From Flavobacterium frigoris PS1 (lineage in GTDB: Bacteria; Bacteroidota; Bacteroidia; Flavobacteriales; Flavobacteriaceae): a stretch of DNA of 64,000 nt. Shown one piece after another: positions 54,626 through 63,534 of the stretch (within the stretch, counting starts at the first letter, position 1; the number at the start of each line of letters is the position of its first letter). The stretch lies in assembly GCF_000252125.1 (NCBI RefSeq), contig NZ_AHKF01000004.1, positions 62,001 to 126,000 on the forward strand, written 5' to 3'. The notes below the pieces were generated by a model. It was given only the letters and a program-made list of their open reading frames with translations. It made no database searches and was not told where the DNA came from. The position numbers and the translations under genes are program-made.

Positions 54626-54898
54626 ATGAACAAATCAGAATTAATCGATGCTATCGCTGCTGATGCAGGAATTACAAAAGCAGCTGCAAAGTTAGCTTTA
54701 GAGTCATTTTTAGGAAACGTAAGCGGTACTTTGAAAAAAGGTGGCAGAGTTTCTTTAGTAGGTTTTGGATCATGGTCAGTTTCAGCTAGAGCTGCAAGAG
54801 ACGGTAGAAATCCTCAAACAGGAAAAACAATTCAAATCGCTGCTAAAAATGTTGTGAAATTCAAAGCTGGTGCTGAATTAGAAGGTGCAGTAAACTAA
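54626..54898 (+). CDS. HU-family DNA-binding protein
   Basis: A 90-residue nucleoid protein. MNKSELIDAIAADAGITKAA is the typical HU opening, followed by VSLVGFGSWSVSARAARDGRNPQTGKTIQI, the beta-arm region with the conserved RNPQTG, and KNVVKFKAGAELEGAVN. It bends DNA as a dimer and is abundant. It has its own promoter and terminator and so is a single-gene unit. Confidence 0.97.
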   Translation: MNKSELIDAIAADAGITKAAAKLALESFLGNVSGTLKKGGRVSLVGFGSWSVSARAARDGRNPQTGKTIQIAAKNVVKFKAGAELEGAVN

Positions 54899-54927
54899 TT
54901 TTAAGTTTTAAAACCTAATATAATAAA

Positions 54928-54955
54928 AACCTTCCTGATGGAAGGTTTTTTTATA
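54928..54955 (+). terminator. Terminator of HU
   Basis: AAAACCTTCC pairs with GGAAGGTTTT around TGAT, then a T run. Confidence 0.9.
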
Positions 54956-55021
54956 CATTTAAACGATTTAATTTGGTTATATTTTAATTTTATTCTTAAA
55001 TTTATTAGAAAAAGCAGCATT

Positions 55022-55582
55022 ATGATTTCAGAAAAACTAATAAAAGGACAACTACTTATAGCAGAGCCTTCTATAATCGGAGATCTATCATTTAACAGAT
55101 CTGTGATTTTATTGGCTGACCATGATAAGGATGGATCGGTGGGTTTTATCATAAATAAACCATTGAAGTATACCATTCATGATTTGCTACCAGAGATTAA
55201 TGCTAGGTTTAAAATTTACAATGGAGGACCTGTCGAACAGGATAACCTCTATTTTATCCATAACATTCCTGAATTGATTCCAAACAGCATTGAAATTTCG
55301 AATGGAATATATTGGGGTGGTGATTTTGAAAGCACAAAAGGGCTTATAAACAACGGTAAAATAAACAAGGAAAATATCCGTTTTTTTCTGGGCTACACTG
55401 GCTGGAATGAACAGCAATTAGAGTCCGAAATGAATGATAATTCATGGATTATTGCTCCAAATAGCTATAAAAACAAAATTATAGGAAAATCTAGTACTCA
55501 CTTTTGGAAAGAACAAATTATTGAATTAGGTGGCGACTATCTTATTTGGTCGAATGCGCCTGAAAACCCCTATTTAAACTAA
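55022..55582 (+). CDS. YqgE/AlgH family protein
   Basis: A 186-residue YqgE/AlgH protein. The start ATG at 55022 (MISEKLIKGQLLIAEP) is chosen because the family begins with this stretch; an in-frame ATG 28 codons earlier runs through the HU terminator. DLSFNRSVILLADHDKDGSVGFIINKP and FFLGYTGWNEQQLESEMNDNSW are diagnostic. The function is unknown; some homologues influence alginate or transcription. It overlaps the convergent aminotransferase gene by four bases. Confidence 0.9.
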   Translation: MISEKLIKGQLLIAEPSIIGDLSFNRSVILLADHDKDGSVGFIINKPLKYTIHDLLPEINARFKIYNGGPVEQDNLYFIHNIPELIPNSIEISNGIYWGGDFESTKGLINNGKINKENIRFFLGYTGWNEQQLESEMNDNSWIIAPNSYKNKIIGKSSTHFWKEQIIELGGDYLIWSNAPENPYLN

Positions 55583-56418
55583 ATAGCGGTTACAATTTCA
55601 TTTAATTTTCCCAATAAATCCTTTGATATAACTGCATCAAAGCTCTTTTTCCTATACTTCGTGATTGGTTGAATTCCCTTAATCACGTTTGTGATAAACA
55701 ACTCATCGGCTTTCTGTAGGTCAAACGGAGAAATCACCTCTTCTACAACTTCTAGAGAACCCATGTTTTTGGCTATTTCCAGAATTTGCTTCCTCATAAC
55801 TCCATTTAGGCAACCTTCTGATATAGGAGGTGTAATCAATTTATTCCCCATCAGCATAAAAATATTCCCTTGAATCGCTTCAACAACATTTTTGCTGTCA
55901 TTTAACAACAAACAATTGTTTAGTCCATTTTCATTTGCAAAAATACTTGCTGTAATATTTAATATTCTATTTGTAGTTTTTATTGATGACAGCAGCTGCT
56001 TCGTAACATAAAAATCTTTAAACAGATCTACTTCATATTCCTGATCTGCGATTGCATATAAAGCGTTTTCTATACCTACTACATGGATTAAAAAGGATAT
56101 TTCGTTAGTTTCCGGTAAATAGTACCCTCCATCATTTCTAAAAATAGTAATTCTGGCACGACAGGAATTTGAAAAGGCATTATCAATTGCCAAAGACAGC
56201 AATTGTTCTTCAAAATATTCCATGGTAAAGTTCATTGGAATTTCCATCCTAATAACGCGCATCGATGCCATTAGTCTGAAATAGTGATCTTCTAAAAACA
56301 GGATTTTAGAATTTACAATCTTAACCGTCTCAAAAACGGCATCGCCATATAAAAAAGCACGATTCTGCGTCAACACATTTGTATCTTGAGATACTATAGT
56401 CCCATTAAAATTAATCAT
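55579..56418 (-). CDS. Class IV aminotransferase-family protein
   Basis: A 279-residue PLP enzyme of fold type IV (branched-chain aminotransferase, D-amino acid aminotransferase or aminodeoxychorismate lyase). NRAFLYGDAVFETVKI is the entry, and the PLP lysine is in LLSSIKTTNRILN. The start at 56418 (MINFNGTIVSQDTN) is preferred over a TTG eight codons earlier that overlaps the -7 box TACCTTTG (56445-56452). Substrate cannot be settled; the FETV and GYY-type residues are closest to PabC. It is next to a START-like gene. Confidence 0.85.
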   Translation of the reverse strand: MINFNGTIVSQDTNVLTQNRAFLYGDAVFETVKIVNSKILFLEDHYFRLMASMRVIRMEIPMNFTMEYFEEQLLSLAIDNAFSNSCRARITIFRNDGGYYLPETNEISFLIHVVGIENALYAIADQEYEVDLFKDFYVTKQLLSSIKTTNRILNITASIFANENGLNNCLLLNDSKNVVEAIQGNIFMLMGNKLITPPISEGCLNGVMRKQILEIAKNMGSLEVVEEVISPFDLQKADELFITNVIKGIQPITKYRKKSFDAVISKDLLGKLNEIVTAI

Positions 56419-56472
56419 AAAAAAGCCCTGAATTTTGTTCAAGGCAAAGGTAAGTTATAAAATACAATTTTA

Positions 56473-56865
56473 CTATACAGATCCAATTAGATGTTTAAGA
56501 TCCGAAATTTGGTTTTCCCATAATAATGAAGCCTCATCAACCTCATCTTCATCGGCAAAATCCACTACCATTAGAGAAACATCTTTTGTTAGCTCATCAA
56601 CTAAAATATGAAGCTCGAAAAAATACTCGGTATCCTTTCCATTACCGTCCACCCATTTGAATTTCACTTTTTCACCTGATTTTTTAGAAGCAAGTCTCGC
56701 TTTCTCCTCCGAATCATTCCAAATAAAAGTAAAAAATTCACCGCGTGAATTCACATTATCCGCAAACCATTCGGATAAACCAGAAGGAGTTGAAATGTAC
56801 TGATACAATAATTGCGGAGATGAATTGATGGGGAACTCTATTTCGTAACGTACTTTTTGATCCAT
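56473..56865 (-). CDS. START-like/SRPBCC protein
   Basis: A 130-residue START-like (AHSA1-like) protein with FPINSSPQLLYQYISTPSGLSEWFAD at the start and a C-terminal helix with DEDEVDEASLLWENQISDLKHLIG. The ligand is unknown. Common in Flavobacteria beside the class IV aminotransferase, 54 bases away on the same strand. Confidence 0.82.
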   Translation of the reverse strand: MDQKVRYEIEFPINSSPQLLYQYISTPSGLSEWFADNVNSRGEFFTFIWNDSEEKARLASKKSGEKVKFKWVDGNGKDTEYFFELHILVDELTKDVSLMVVDFADEDEVDEASLLWENQISDLKHLIGSV

Positions 56866-56955
56866 GAGCTACATTTATTTTTTTTCTCGAATATATAGAA
56901 TATAATGCCTAAAAAAAAACCTTTTATAAAATATTTTTTTTTATTTCAAATTAGC

Positions 56956-56985
56956 TTGCACACTGAAATATAATTTTTATATTTG
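56956..56985 (+). promoter_or_regulatory. tRNA-Met promoter (TTG-N19-TATATTTG)
   Basis: TTG (56956-56958) and TATATTTG (56978-56985) are 19 bases apart and precede tRNA-Met by about 36 bases. Confidence 0.85.
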
Positions 56986-57021
56986 CACCCGCGTTCAGGG
57001 ACGGTTATCCTTAGAACATTT

Positions 57022-57095
57022 GGCGAGGTAGCTCAGTCGGTTAGAGCGCAGGATTCATAACCCTGAGGTCACGGGTTCAAATCCCGTCCTCGCTA
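57022..57095 (+). tRNA. tRNA-Met (anticodon CAU)
   Basis: A 74-base cloverleaf. Acceptor GGCGAGG pairs with CCTCGCT with a G-U closing pair. The D arm is GCTC/GAGC, the anticodon arm is CAGGATTCATAACCCTG with CAT, and the T arm is ACGGGTTCAAATCCCGT. No CCA is encoded. The paired first base argues for an elongator rather than the initiator; a lysidine-type Ile tRNA with CAU cannot be fully excluded. It has its own promoter and terminator. Confidence 0.95.
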
Positions 57096-57100
57096 CACAC

Positions 57101-57137
57101 AAACCCTTAAACAGCAATTGTTTAAGGGTTTTTTATT
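57101..57137 (+). terminator. Terminator of tRNA-Met
   Basis: AAACCCTTAAACA pairs with TGTTTAAGGGTTT, followed by TTTT. It begins six bases after the tRNA. Confidence 0.9.
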
Positions 57138-57463
57138 GGAATTAAATCCTCACTCCGTGAGGAATTTGAGTGAGGAATTTAAAACAACAACAACGTACAA
57201 CCCTCATAATGTTAACAATACATAACCAGACCTCAAGTCCAGCCCAACTCGTCCTTTTTTTTCAAAGGAAAAACATAACAAAATTCTGCTGCGTTGTTTT
57301 AATGCATTTGTAGAAAAAAGTACTACAGTTTTAAAGTAATACACTTTAACTGATGTTATCGGAAAATAAAGACTTACCTATTTTGTTATAATTTGTAACA
57401 AAAAATACAATAAAATTTGTTGTAATCTATACTAATTTTGTAACCTATAGAACAGAAAAGAAG
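57138..57463. other. Gap with operator-like repeats before the dinB stub
   Basis: No gene. Near its start TCCTCAC-TCC-GTGAGGA (about 57148-57164) is a small hairpin, repeated partly as GAGTGAGGAATTT. Toward the right end, TTGTTA-N7-TAACAA (57383-57401) and TACAA-N9-TTGTA (57406-57424) are inverted repeats, and TAATTTTG (57433-57440) is a -7 box. They form a plausible operator-promoter for the dinB stub and the exonuclease gene after it. Confidence 0.5.
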
Positions 57464-57619
57464 ATGGAAAGAGCAATTGTACATATGGATTTGGATACTT
57501 TTTTTGTGTCCTGCGATAGACTGGGGAATTCAAAACTGGAGGGTCTACCTTTGATTAATGCAGGCTGCAATCATGGCAAGATTAAGTGCACCAACAAATT
57601 CGGGAAGATCTCAGCATAA
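57464..57619 (+). pseudogene. Truncated Y-family DNA polymerase (dinB-like) stub
   Basis: A 51-codon frame begins MERAIVHMDLDTFFVSCDRL, followed by NSKLEGLPLI and an abrupt stop. This is the catalytic start of DinB/ImuB-type polymerases (the MDLDxFFVS metal-binding aspartates), but the family has about 350-400 residues, so palm, fingers and little finger are lost. The sequence after residue 32 no longer resembles DinB. The upstream promoter region with inverted repeats seems intact. It is probably the remains of a damage-inducible polymerase gene that once preceded the exonuclease gene. Confidence 0.7.
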
Positions 57620-57780
57620 TCCATCGGTACCGTATCTACAGGAACATGAAATTAACCTGCCAAGGCATAAAATGGAAGTGGGCGCAAAAAAAGAGTCTTT
57701 TTGACTCTTTTTGGGAAAGGCGGCAGCGCTTTTTTAAAATTTTGCACAAGAATAACAATACAGTTCACGTTATATAACAA

Positions 57781-59160
57781 ATGAAAAAACAGGAATACGC
57801 AATAGTAGATATAGAAACCACAGGCGGGAATGCCAGTGGCAGTAGCATTACAGAAATTGCCATTATAATCCATAACGGAACTAACATAATCGACCGCTGG
57901 GAAACCCTCGTCAACCCAGAAAAGGAAATACCGCTTGCCATTTTTTCACTCACGGGCATTAAAAATGAAATGGTACGTGATGCACCTATTTTTGATGCTA
58001 TTTCTGAAAAGGTTTTAGAAATGCTTACCGGACGCATTTTCGTTGCACATAATGTCAACTTTGATTATTCGTTTGTTCGCCACCAACTCGAAGCAAGCGG
58101 ATTCAAATGGACTGCGCCAAAATTGTGTACCGTTCGCGCCGCAAGAAAGATTAAATCCGGATTAGATTCGTACAGCTTGGGAAAACTTTGCCACTCGCTA
58201 GATATCCCTTTGATAAACCAACACCGTGCCGGTGGTGATGCCGATGCCACAGCCATATTGTTTTCACGTTTACTGGAATGGGACGTCGAAGGCGTAATCA
58301 AAAAAATGATAAAAAAGACGGCACAAGACCAGCGCTTACCCCCTAACCTACCGCCTGCTGATTTTGAGCAATTACCTGAAAAAGTAGGTGTGTATTATTT
58401 TTATGATCAGACAAGGAAAGTCATTTACGTAGGAAAGGCTATCAACGTAAAAAAACGGGTAGCCTCCCATTTCAGTGGACATAATATCACGCCACAAAGG
58501 CAAAATTTCCTGAGAGACATACACAGTATTTCCTTTGAAATATGTGCTACCGAATTAATGGCGCTATTGCTTGAGTGTAGCGAAATCAAAAAGCTCTGGC
58601 CCACCTACAACAGGGCACTCAAACGCTTTGACCCTAAATATGGACTTTATGAATATGAAGCCCGTAATGGATATCGGTATTTGGCAATCGGAAAACTGGG
58701 GAAATTTCAGGCGGGTATTGAATCTTTCAATAGCTTGTATAAAGGCATCAATATATTGCGCAGTCTGGCTGAACAATTTGGCATTGATAACCGATTCTGT
58801 AACTACGGCATGGACGACCACGGAGAATTCATCCCAAAACCGGATCGGGACAATTTACCCGCAGTGGAACAACACAACGAGCAAGTCGAAAATGCCATTG
58901 CTTTTTTAGTAAAAAACAGGCCAAGCTTTGCCATCATAGACAAAGGCAGAGCTGCTGAAGAACGCAGTTGCATTTGGGTTGAAAACGGTCACTTTTATGG
59001 CATGGGATATATCGCATCGGATATTGGTTTTACGGATCCCTCAGAGATAAAGGATCATGTTACTCCCTACAAAAGCAACCAATACATTGTGGATTTAATC
59101 CTTTCTTATGCTGATAAATATCCGGGCAAAGTTCTTTTTAAACAAAACGAGAAGGAATGA
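57781..59160 (+). CDS. DEDDh exonuclease/GIY-YIG nuclease fusion (Cho-like)
   Basis: A 459-residue fusion. Residues 1-170 form a DnaQ-like exonuclease with DEDDh motifs YAIVDIETTGG, AHNVNFDYSFV and HRAGGDADATAIL. Residues about 200-285 form a GIY-YIG nuclease (GVYYFYDQTRKVIYVGKAINVKKRV). The C-terminal part resembles UvrC/Cho, as in mycobacterial and Bacteroidota repair proteins that pair an epsilon-type exonuclease with the UvrC nuclease. Likely role: damage-related nuclease or proofreader. It lies after the dinB stub, and a diverged paralogue is encoded 195 bases downstream on the other strand. Confidence 0.88.
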   Translation: MKKQEYAIVDIETTGGNASGSSITEIAIIIHNGTNIIDRWETLVNPEKEIPLAIFSLTGIKNEMVRDAPIFDAISEKVLEMLTGRIFVAHNVNFDYSFVRHQLEASGFKWTAPKLCTVRAARKIKSGLDSYSLGKLCHSLDIPLINQHRAGGDADATAILFSRLLEWDVEGVIKKMIKKTAQDQRLPPNLPPADFEQLPEKVGVYYFYDQTRKVIYVGKAINVKKRVASHFSGHNITPQRQNFLRDIHSISFEICATELMALLLECSEIKKLWPTYNRALKRFDPKYGLYEYEARNGYRYLAIGKLGKFQAGIESFNSLYKGINILRSLAEQFGIDNRFCNYGMDDHGEFIPKPDRDNLPAVEQHNEQVENAIAFLVKNRPSFAIIDKGRAAEERSCIWVENGHFYGMGYIASDIGFTDPSEIKDHVTPYKSNQYIVDLILSYADKYPGKVLFKQNEKE

Positions 59161-59354
59161 TAATTCATTTCAATTACATCTAAATAAATTAACGTCGTCG
59201 AATTTACTTCCTCAATCGCTACGCTCGTGTTATTTCCAGTTGAACCCGAGGTACTTAAGTTTTATTTTAAACCCCATCCAGAATAATACCGTCTAGCGTT
59301 CACCCGGCATATTATGCCGTCCCATTCAAGCAGGAGATGAATAAAGTTCAAAAA

Positions 59355-60716
59355 TCAGAAATTCACAATTTTCATCAGTTTGTCTTTTCGCAAAAAACGT
59401 TGAATAATATTTCGCGCATCGCGATTGTTCTGCATGGGTATAAGTATGTTTTTTAGGTTTTCGATCTGGGAAATTGGGGAATTCAAATCATAAAAAGCGT
59501 AGCCCTTGTAAATTCCGTTTTCAATCAAAACTGCGCTGAGTTCACTACTATTCCTACCTCTGTCATGGAGTATCATACTATCCGCTTCGAAACTGCTTTT
59601 ATCAATAAATTTTTGAACCCTTTCATTGTATTCTTCAGGTAAAACAGAGCCAATGCAGGCACCATCACATTCTTTTATTTGATATTGAAAACATGCCTTT
59701 TTTGTTTGGTATAAACCGGTAAATTTTTGGCATAAACGGTAGTGTGATGTAATGCTGAACAGGCTGTTTTTGGCTTCTTGCAGGGAAGCAAAGGAGGTGA
59801 TTTCTTTTTTTTGACCATCTGCTTTTTGCAATTTTAAATTCAAATAGCCATTTTCATCTTTCTCAGCGTACAGTACAAACTGAAAAATACTCTTTCTTTG
59901 CGCACGATTATAGATGGGTTTGTTGATTTTTATCTCTTCGCTTTCTTTCAATAAAGCAATGAGTTCACTTCCGGTTTCATAATAAGTTAGGGCAAAAACG
60001 TCAGTTTGAATTTTCTTGCATTTGCTGGAAGTTCCTGTAAAATGCTGCTTGATTCGTTTATAAATGTTGTTGCTTTTGCCAACATAAATCAACTTTCCTT
60101 TTTGATTGTGCATGTAATAAACGCCGGTAGTGCAAGGCGCACTTTCTAAAAGGTTCTTCAATTTGGGAGCAATTCCTTTTTGGACTTCACATTTGATGTG
60201 CTCTTCTACTATTTCATTATTGAGATCCGTATCCAAAAATAGTTTAAACAATTTCAGGGTGGCCAACGCATCGCCACTCGCACGGTGGCGCTCTGCGATA
60301 GGAATTCCCAAAGCACGAACTAATTTACCCAAACTGTAGGAAGCTTGTTTGGGCAATAATCTTTTGGATAATTCTACCGTGCAAAGTGTTTTTTGATTAA
60401 AATCATATCCCAAACGCAGAAATTCAGTGCGAAGAATTCGATAATCAAAACTGGCATTGTGTGCTACCAAAACACAATCCTTGGTCATTTCAATAATGCG
60501 TTTGGCCACTTCAAAAAATTTTGGAGCGCTTTGTAACATCTCATTATTTATCCCAGTTAATTGTACCACAAAAGGCTGAATCGGGATTTCAGGATTGATC
60601 AAACTAATAAATCGATCTACAATTTGGTGACCATCATATCTATAAATGGCGATTTCGGTAATCCCTTCTTTATTGAATTCTCCTCCGGTAGTTTCGATGT
60701 CAAGTATTGCGTACAA
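59355..60716 (-). CDS. DEDDh exonuclease/GIY-YIG nuclease fusion, paralogue
   Basis: A 453-residue fusion of the same plan: YAILDIETTGGEFNKEGITE, AHNASFDYRILRTEF and HRASGDALATLKLF for the exonuclease, then GVYYMHNQKGKLIYVGKSNNIYKRIKQHF for GIY-YIG, then a C-terminal region with YQIKECDGACIG, which fits a UvrC-type cysteine stretch. The start is a TTG (60714-60716), with an in-frame stop two codons upstream, so no ATG is available. It is convergent with its paralogue but clearly diverged, so a recent tandem duplication is unlikely. This one looks like the chromosomal core copy. Confidence 0.85.
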   Translation of the reverse strand: MYAILDIETTGGEFNKEGITEIAIYRYDGHQIVDRFISLINPEIPIQPFVVQLTGINNEMLQSAPKFFEVAKRIIEMTKDCVLVAHNASFDYRILRTEFLRLGYDFNQKTLCTVELSKRLLPKQASYSLGKLVRALGIPIAERHRASGDALATLKLFKLFLDTDLNNEIVEEHIKCEVQKGIAPKLKNLLESAPCTTGVYYMHNQKGKLIYVGKSNNIYKRIKQHFTGTSSKCKKIQTDVFALTYYETGSELIALLKESEEIKINKPIYNRAQRKSIFQFVLYAEKDENGYLNLKLQKADGQKKEITSFASLQEAKNSLFSITSHYRLCQKFTGLYQTKKACFQYQIKECDGACIGSVLPEEYNERVQKFIDKSSFEADSMILHDRGRNSSELSAVLIENGIYKGYAFYDLNSPISQIENLKNILIPMQNNRDARNIIQRFLRKDKLMKIVNF

Positions 60717-62299
60717 AATTCAGTGTTCAATTTACGGTGTTCACTTTACAGGATTTCTGCAAGCAGTTTTCTTGCAGCAAAGATACTACTTCCTGTCCGA
60801 ACTACTGGGCATCCCTTATTCAATTGCGAGCGAATTATCACTGGACATTACCGTGGAACGAGTTTTAGCTTTTGTGCTTTAGAGACCCCAGCACTTCCTA
60901 CTAAAATCAATGGAAATTATCTAATCCCAAAAGGAGAAGTGTATAAAAAATGATTTAGATTTGATCCAAAATAAAAGAAACCTATCTTCTATCCCTAAAC
61001 CCGCTCCCGCACGAAATCGAAGATTCGACGCAGTCACCCGAGGCAAATGGCCGAATTGTGCTTAGCAAATCCTTTAGTGTGGTTGATTCCCCTACTGCAC
61101 AAAATGAAATTCGTCGAATACCATCCTTTCATTTGGAACGTTATAATTATGCTCTTATATGTACTAAAAATCAGTCAAATAGTTGCATATCTAAGATATT
61201 TTTTATGCTTTCTATTGGGATCAAGAGTCCCGATTTATCGGGATGCCAACCGATCAGCTCAAGACAAGGTGGCTTAGTATGTGGGACAGTCGTCCAAATG
61301 TGTTGAGAAACCACAATTCTTATCATCATTTCAAGACCTAACAAAAGTGTAACTTTAAATTTGTTATGTTATGGATGCTGTCAGTGAATTCCCCGATTAC
61401 ATAGGTTTTGGCCGTTTGAACCCAAAAACTATTTCCGAAAGCACAGATCAAGTCAGTGCCGACTAATTCATCCAGGACAAGCATGTTCATAGAATTACTC
61501 ATAATACAGTTAATGGAAGCTGGTAAATGAAAGACATCTTTGATGACAAGGGAAACCTCAGCTCTTCAAAGAACCTTGAAAATGGAGTGTTGCAGCATTT
61601 AATTATCTGGACTGCAAACAAACCCTTTTTTCAATTTTGTCCGAGACAAAATTTACAGCCTTGGAAATATTTATTTCGAAGATTTAGTCTCAAAATAGGT
61701 ATACGCATCAGAACTTTAGTCTTAGACCTGTTTCTTTTTAGACAAGGAATAGCGCGGAAGTTAATGAAAAACAATTTGAATATATTTGATTCTATTTTTT
61801 TGTTGTTGAAACTGGATTGGAAAACAAACCCGCAAATACCAAACTTTCGCATCAAGTGAAGAAAATCTCCACTCAAAAACAGATTGCTAGAAATGAGAAA
61901 AGCATAAACCATTTTCACAAATAACCAAGGGTCGTATTAATTTTTTCCTACCCTCAATTTTCTTGTTGTGGGAATTATGCAACTATTCCTCCTAATTGTG
62001 TAATGGCATTACCAGGTTAAGCTAGTATCTTCACTAAAATCGCATTAAAGTCATACATTAAAATTGTAGGCGGTGAAACAGCAAACGGTGATGTACTATA
62101 CCTATTAGATCAAGATTTGGAAAAAAAGTTAGTTGAGTTCAGTTCGGCTCAAGATGCTACCACTACTAATTCCTAAGAAACAAGCTATAGGATTAGTTAT
62201 AAGCTTGGGTTCTTTATTGATAATTTGAATTAATGTTCGGATGAAACCTGCTTAATTGTAGTAATGAACTAAATAATTTAAGCAATATAAAATAATAAT
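60717..62299. other. 1.6-kb gene-poor zone with decayed reading frames
   Basis: No intact recognisable gene. Weak pieces are: a 31-codon frame 61371-61466 (MDAVSEFPDYIGFGRLNPK) after a TAAATTTG box; a 110-codon frame 61527-61859 (start MKDIFDDKGNLSSSKNLENG) without family match; and an open stretch 62021-62176 without start codon that reads IVGGETANGDVLYLLDQDLE and ends TTTNS. The mix of stops and unrelated partial frames suggests gene decay. A small hairpin TCCCGAtttATCGGGA lies near 61231. Confidence 0.45.
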
Positions 62300-63052
62300 A
62301 TGAAACGAAGTATAAACAGTTTATTAAACTACACTATTAAAGGAACTGACGGTGAAATTGGAAAAGTAGAAGAGTTCTATTTTGATGATCAGACCTCAAC
62401 CATAAGGTATATGGTGGTAAAAACGGGAGGATGGCTTTCCGAAAAAAAAGTTTTGATTTCGCCCGAAGTAATTCAAAAACTGGATTGCGAATCAAAAATA
62501 CTATCTGTAAATCTTACGCAAGAAAAAATAAAAAACAGTCCCGATATTGAAACAGATAAACCTGTTTCAGAACAACAGGAAGAGTTGATTCGTGGATACT
62601 ACTCTTGGCCAGGCTATTACGGAAAAGGAATGTATGGACACATGGGCTTAGGCATGTGGGGATATCCGTTAGTTGAAGTAAGGAAAACAGAAAAGGAAAT
62701 GATACAAAGGAAAATGGAAAAGCATACTAATGACAAACCGTATCTACGCAGCACACAAGAAGTTACAGGGTATGATATTCATGCAACGGACGGCGACATA
62801 GGCGAAGTCGAAGATTTTATAATTGATGATGTAAGCTGGAAAATCCATTTTCTTATTGTGGAAACCGGCAACTGGTTTTCGGGAAAAAGAGTGATTATTT
62901 CTCCACGTTGGATTAAAGATGTAAAATGGCAGGAACAGACAGTTACTATTAATCACTCAAAGGAAGGAGTAAAAAACAGTCCCGAATATGATTCTTCGCA
63001 ACCGATAAGTGATTCCTATGAGCGTTCACTCAATGACTATTACGAAAAATAA
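62300..63052 (+). CDS. Protein with two PRC-barrel domains
   Basis: A 250-residue soluble protein with two PRC-barrel-like beta domains, residues about 1-80 and 155-235, linked by a Gly/Tyr-rich segment (YYSWPGYYGKGMYGHMGLGMWGYP). Each domain has the pattern GxDGEIGKVEEFYFDD... and ...WFSGKRVIISPRWI. Both contain the recurring VKNSP motif (IKNSPDIETDKPVS, VKNSPEYDSSQPIS), showing an internal duplication. PRC barrels occur in photosynthetic reaction centre H subunit and RimM, but here the role is unknown; such two-domain proteins are often stress-associated. Confidence 0.85.
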   Translation: MKRSINSLLNYTIKGTDGEIGKVEEFYFDDQTSTIRYMVVKTGGWLSEKKVLISPEVIQKLDCESKILSVNLTQEKIKNSPDIETDKPVSEQQEELIRGYYSWPGYYGKGMYGHMGLGMWGYPLVEVRKTEKEMIQRKMEKHTNDKPYLRSTQEVTGYDIHATDGDIGEVEDFIIDDVSWKIHFLIVETGNWFSGKRVIISPRWIKDVKWQEQTVTINHSKEGVKNSPEYDSSQPISDSYERSLNDYYEK

Positions 63053-63062
63053 AAAATTAATT

Positions 63063-63284
63063 ATGGAAATTTTACAAGAAGCAGAAGTATTTGAAAAAGC
63101 CAAAATGACTAATATGTCTAATAGTGATAGAGTGACAGCTTCAAGAGAAGCAAAACGACTTGTATTAGCAATCAACAAAATTTATAAGAAGACAAAAGAA
63201 GCAACCTTAATGGATATAATGAAGCGGTTAACCACCAAGAAAAAAAGAATAGATATTCGATTGAAAGGAAGACCTAATCCTTGA
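63063..63284 (+). CDS. Small basic helical protein
   Basis: A 73-residue protein, helical, Lys-rich toward the end (LTTKKKRIDIRLKGRPNP). The start ATG at 63063 is chosen over one 18 codons earlier that lies inside the PRC-barrel gene. I do not recognise a family. It is ten bases after the PRC-barrel stop and likely in the same transcript. Nucleic-acid binding is possible from charge alone. Confidence 0.6.
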   Translation: MEILQEAEVFEKAKMTNMSNSDRVTASREAKRLVLAINKIYKKTKEATLMDIMKRLTTKKKRIDIRLKGRPNP

Positions 63285-63364
63285 GCATACGACTAAATAA
63301 GTCGACATTTATACCAATATCATTTTGATAATTAACGCTGTAACTTCCCTACTTGATGAGACTT

Positions 63365-63514
63365 AATAGTGGCCTTAAGCTAGCGTTTTTTTTTAACAGA
63401 GTTAAGATCAAAAAAAATCGCTAAAACCAAAGTCACTAACAGCTGTTTTGTTGAATACTATAAAAAAGTTAATTAGCGTCGAAATGTAGCAATATCTTAA
63501 AATAGGCCACTATT
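63365..63514. repeat. Inverted repeat spanning 150 bases
   Basis: AATAGTGGCC (63365-63374) and GGCCACTATT (63505-63514) are perfect 10-base inverted arms. Inside is a second hairpin, AGCG-T8 (about 63383-63395) with A8-TCGCT (63411-63423). It lies between the small basic protein gene and the DUF4833 gene. Candidates are a degraded mobile element, a small RNA or a terminator complex. Confidence 0.4.
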
Positions 63515-63534
63515 TACCAGAAATAACAATCAAT

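Noticed and set aside
54938..55021. Upstream ATG for the YqgE gene adding 28 residues.
   Set aside because: The extra segment reads through the HU terminator and is hydrophobic noise absent from the family.
57022..57095. tRNA-Met as an element attachment site with a direct repeat of its 3' end.
   Set aside because: I scanned for a second copy of the tRNA end to the right and saw none. The integration idea remains only a suggestion.
57586..57777. A 63-codon frame after the dinB stub.
   Set aside because: It lacks any family match and is likely a chance frame in DNA between the stub and the exonuclease gene.
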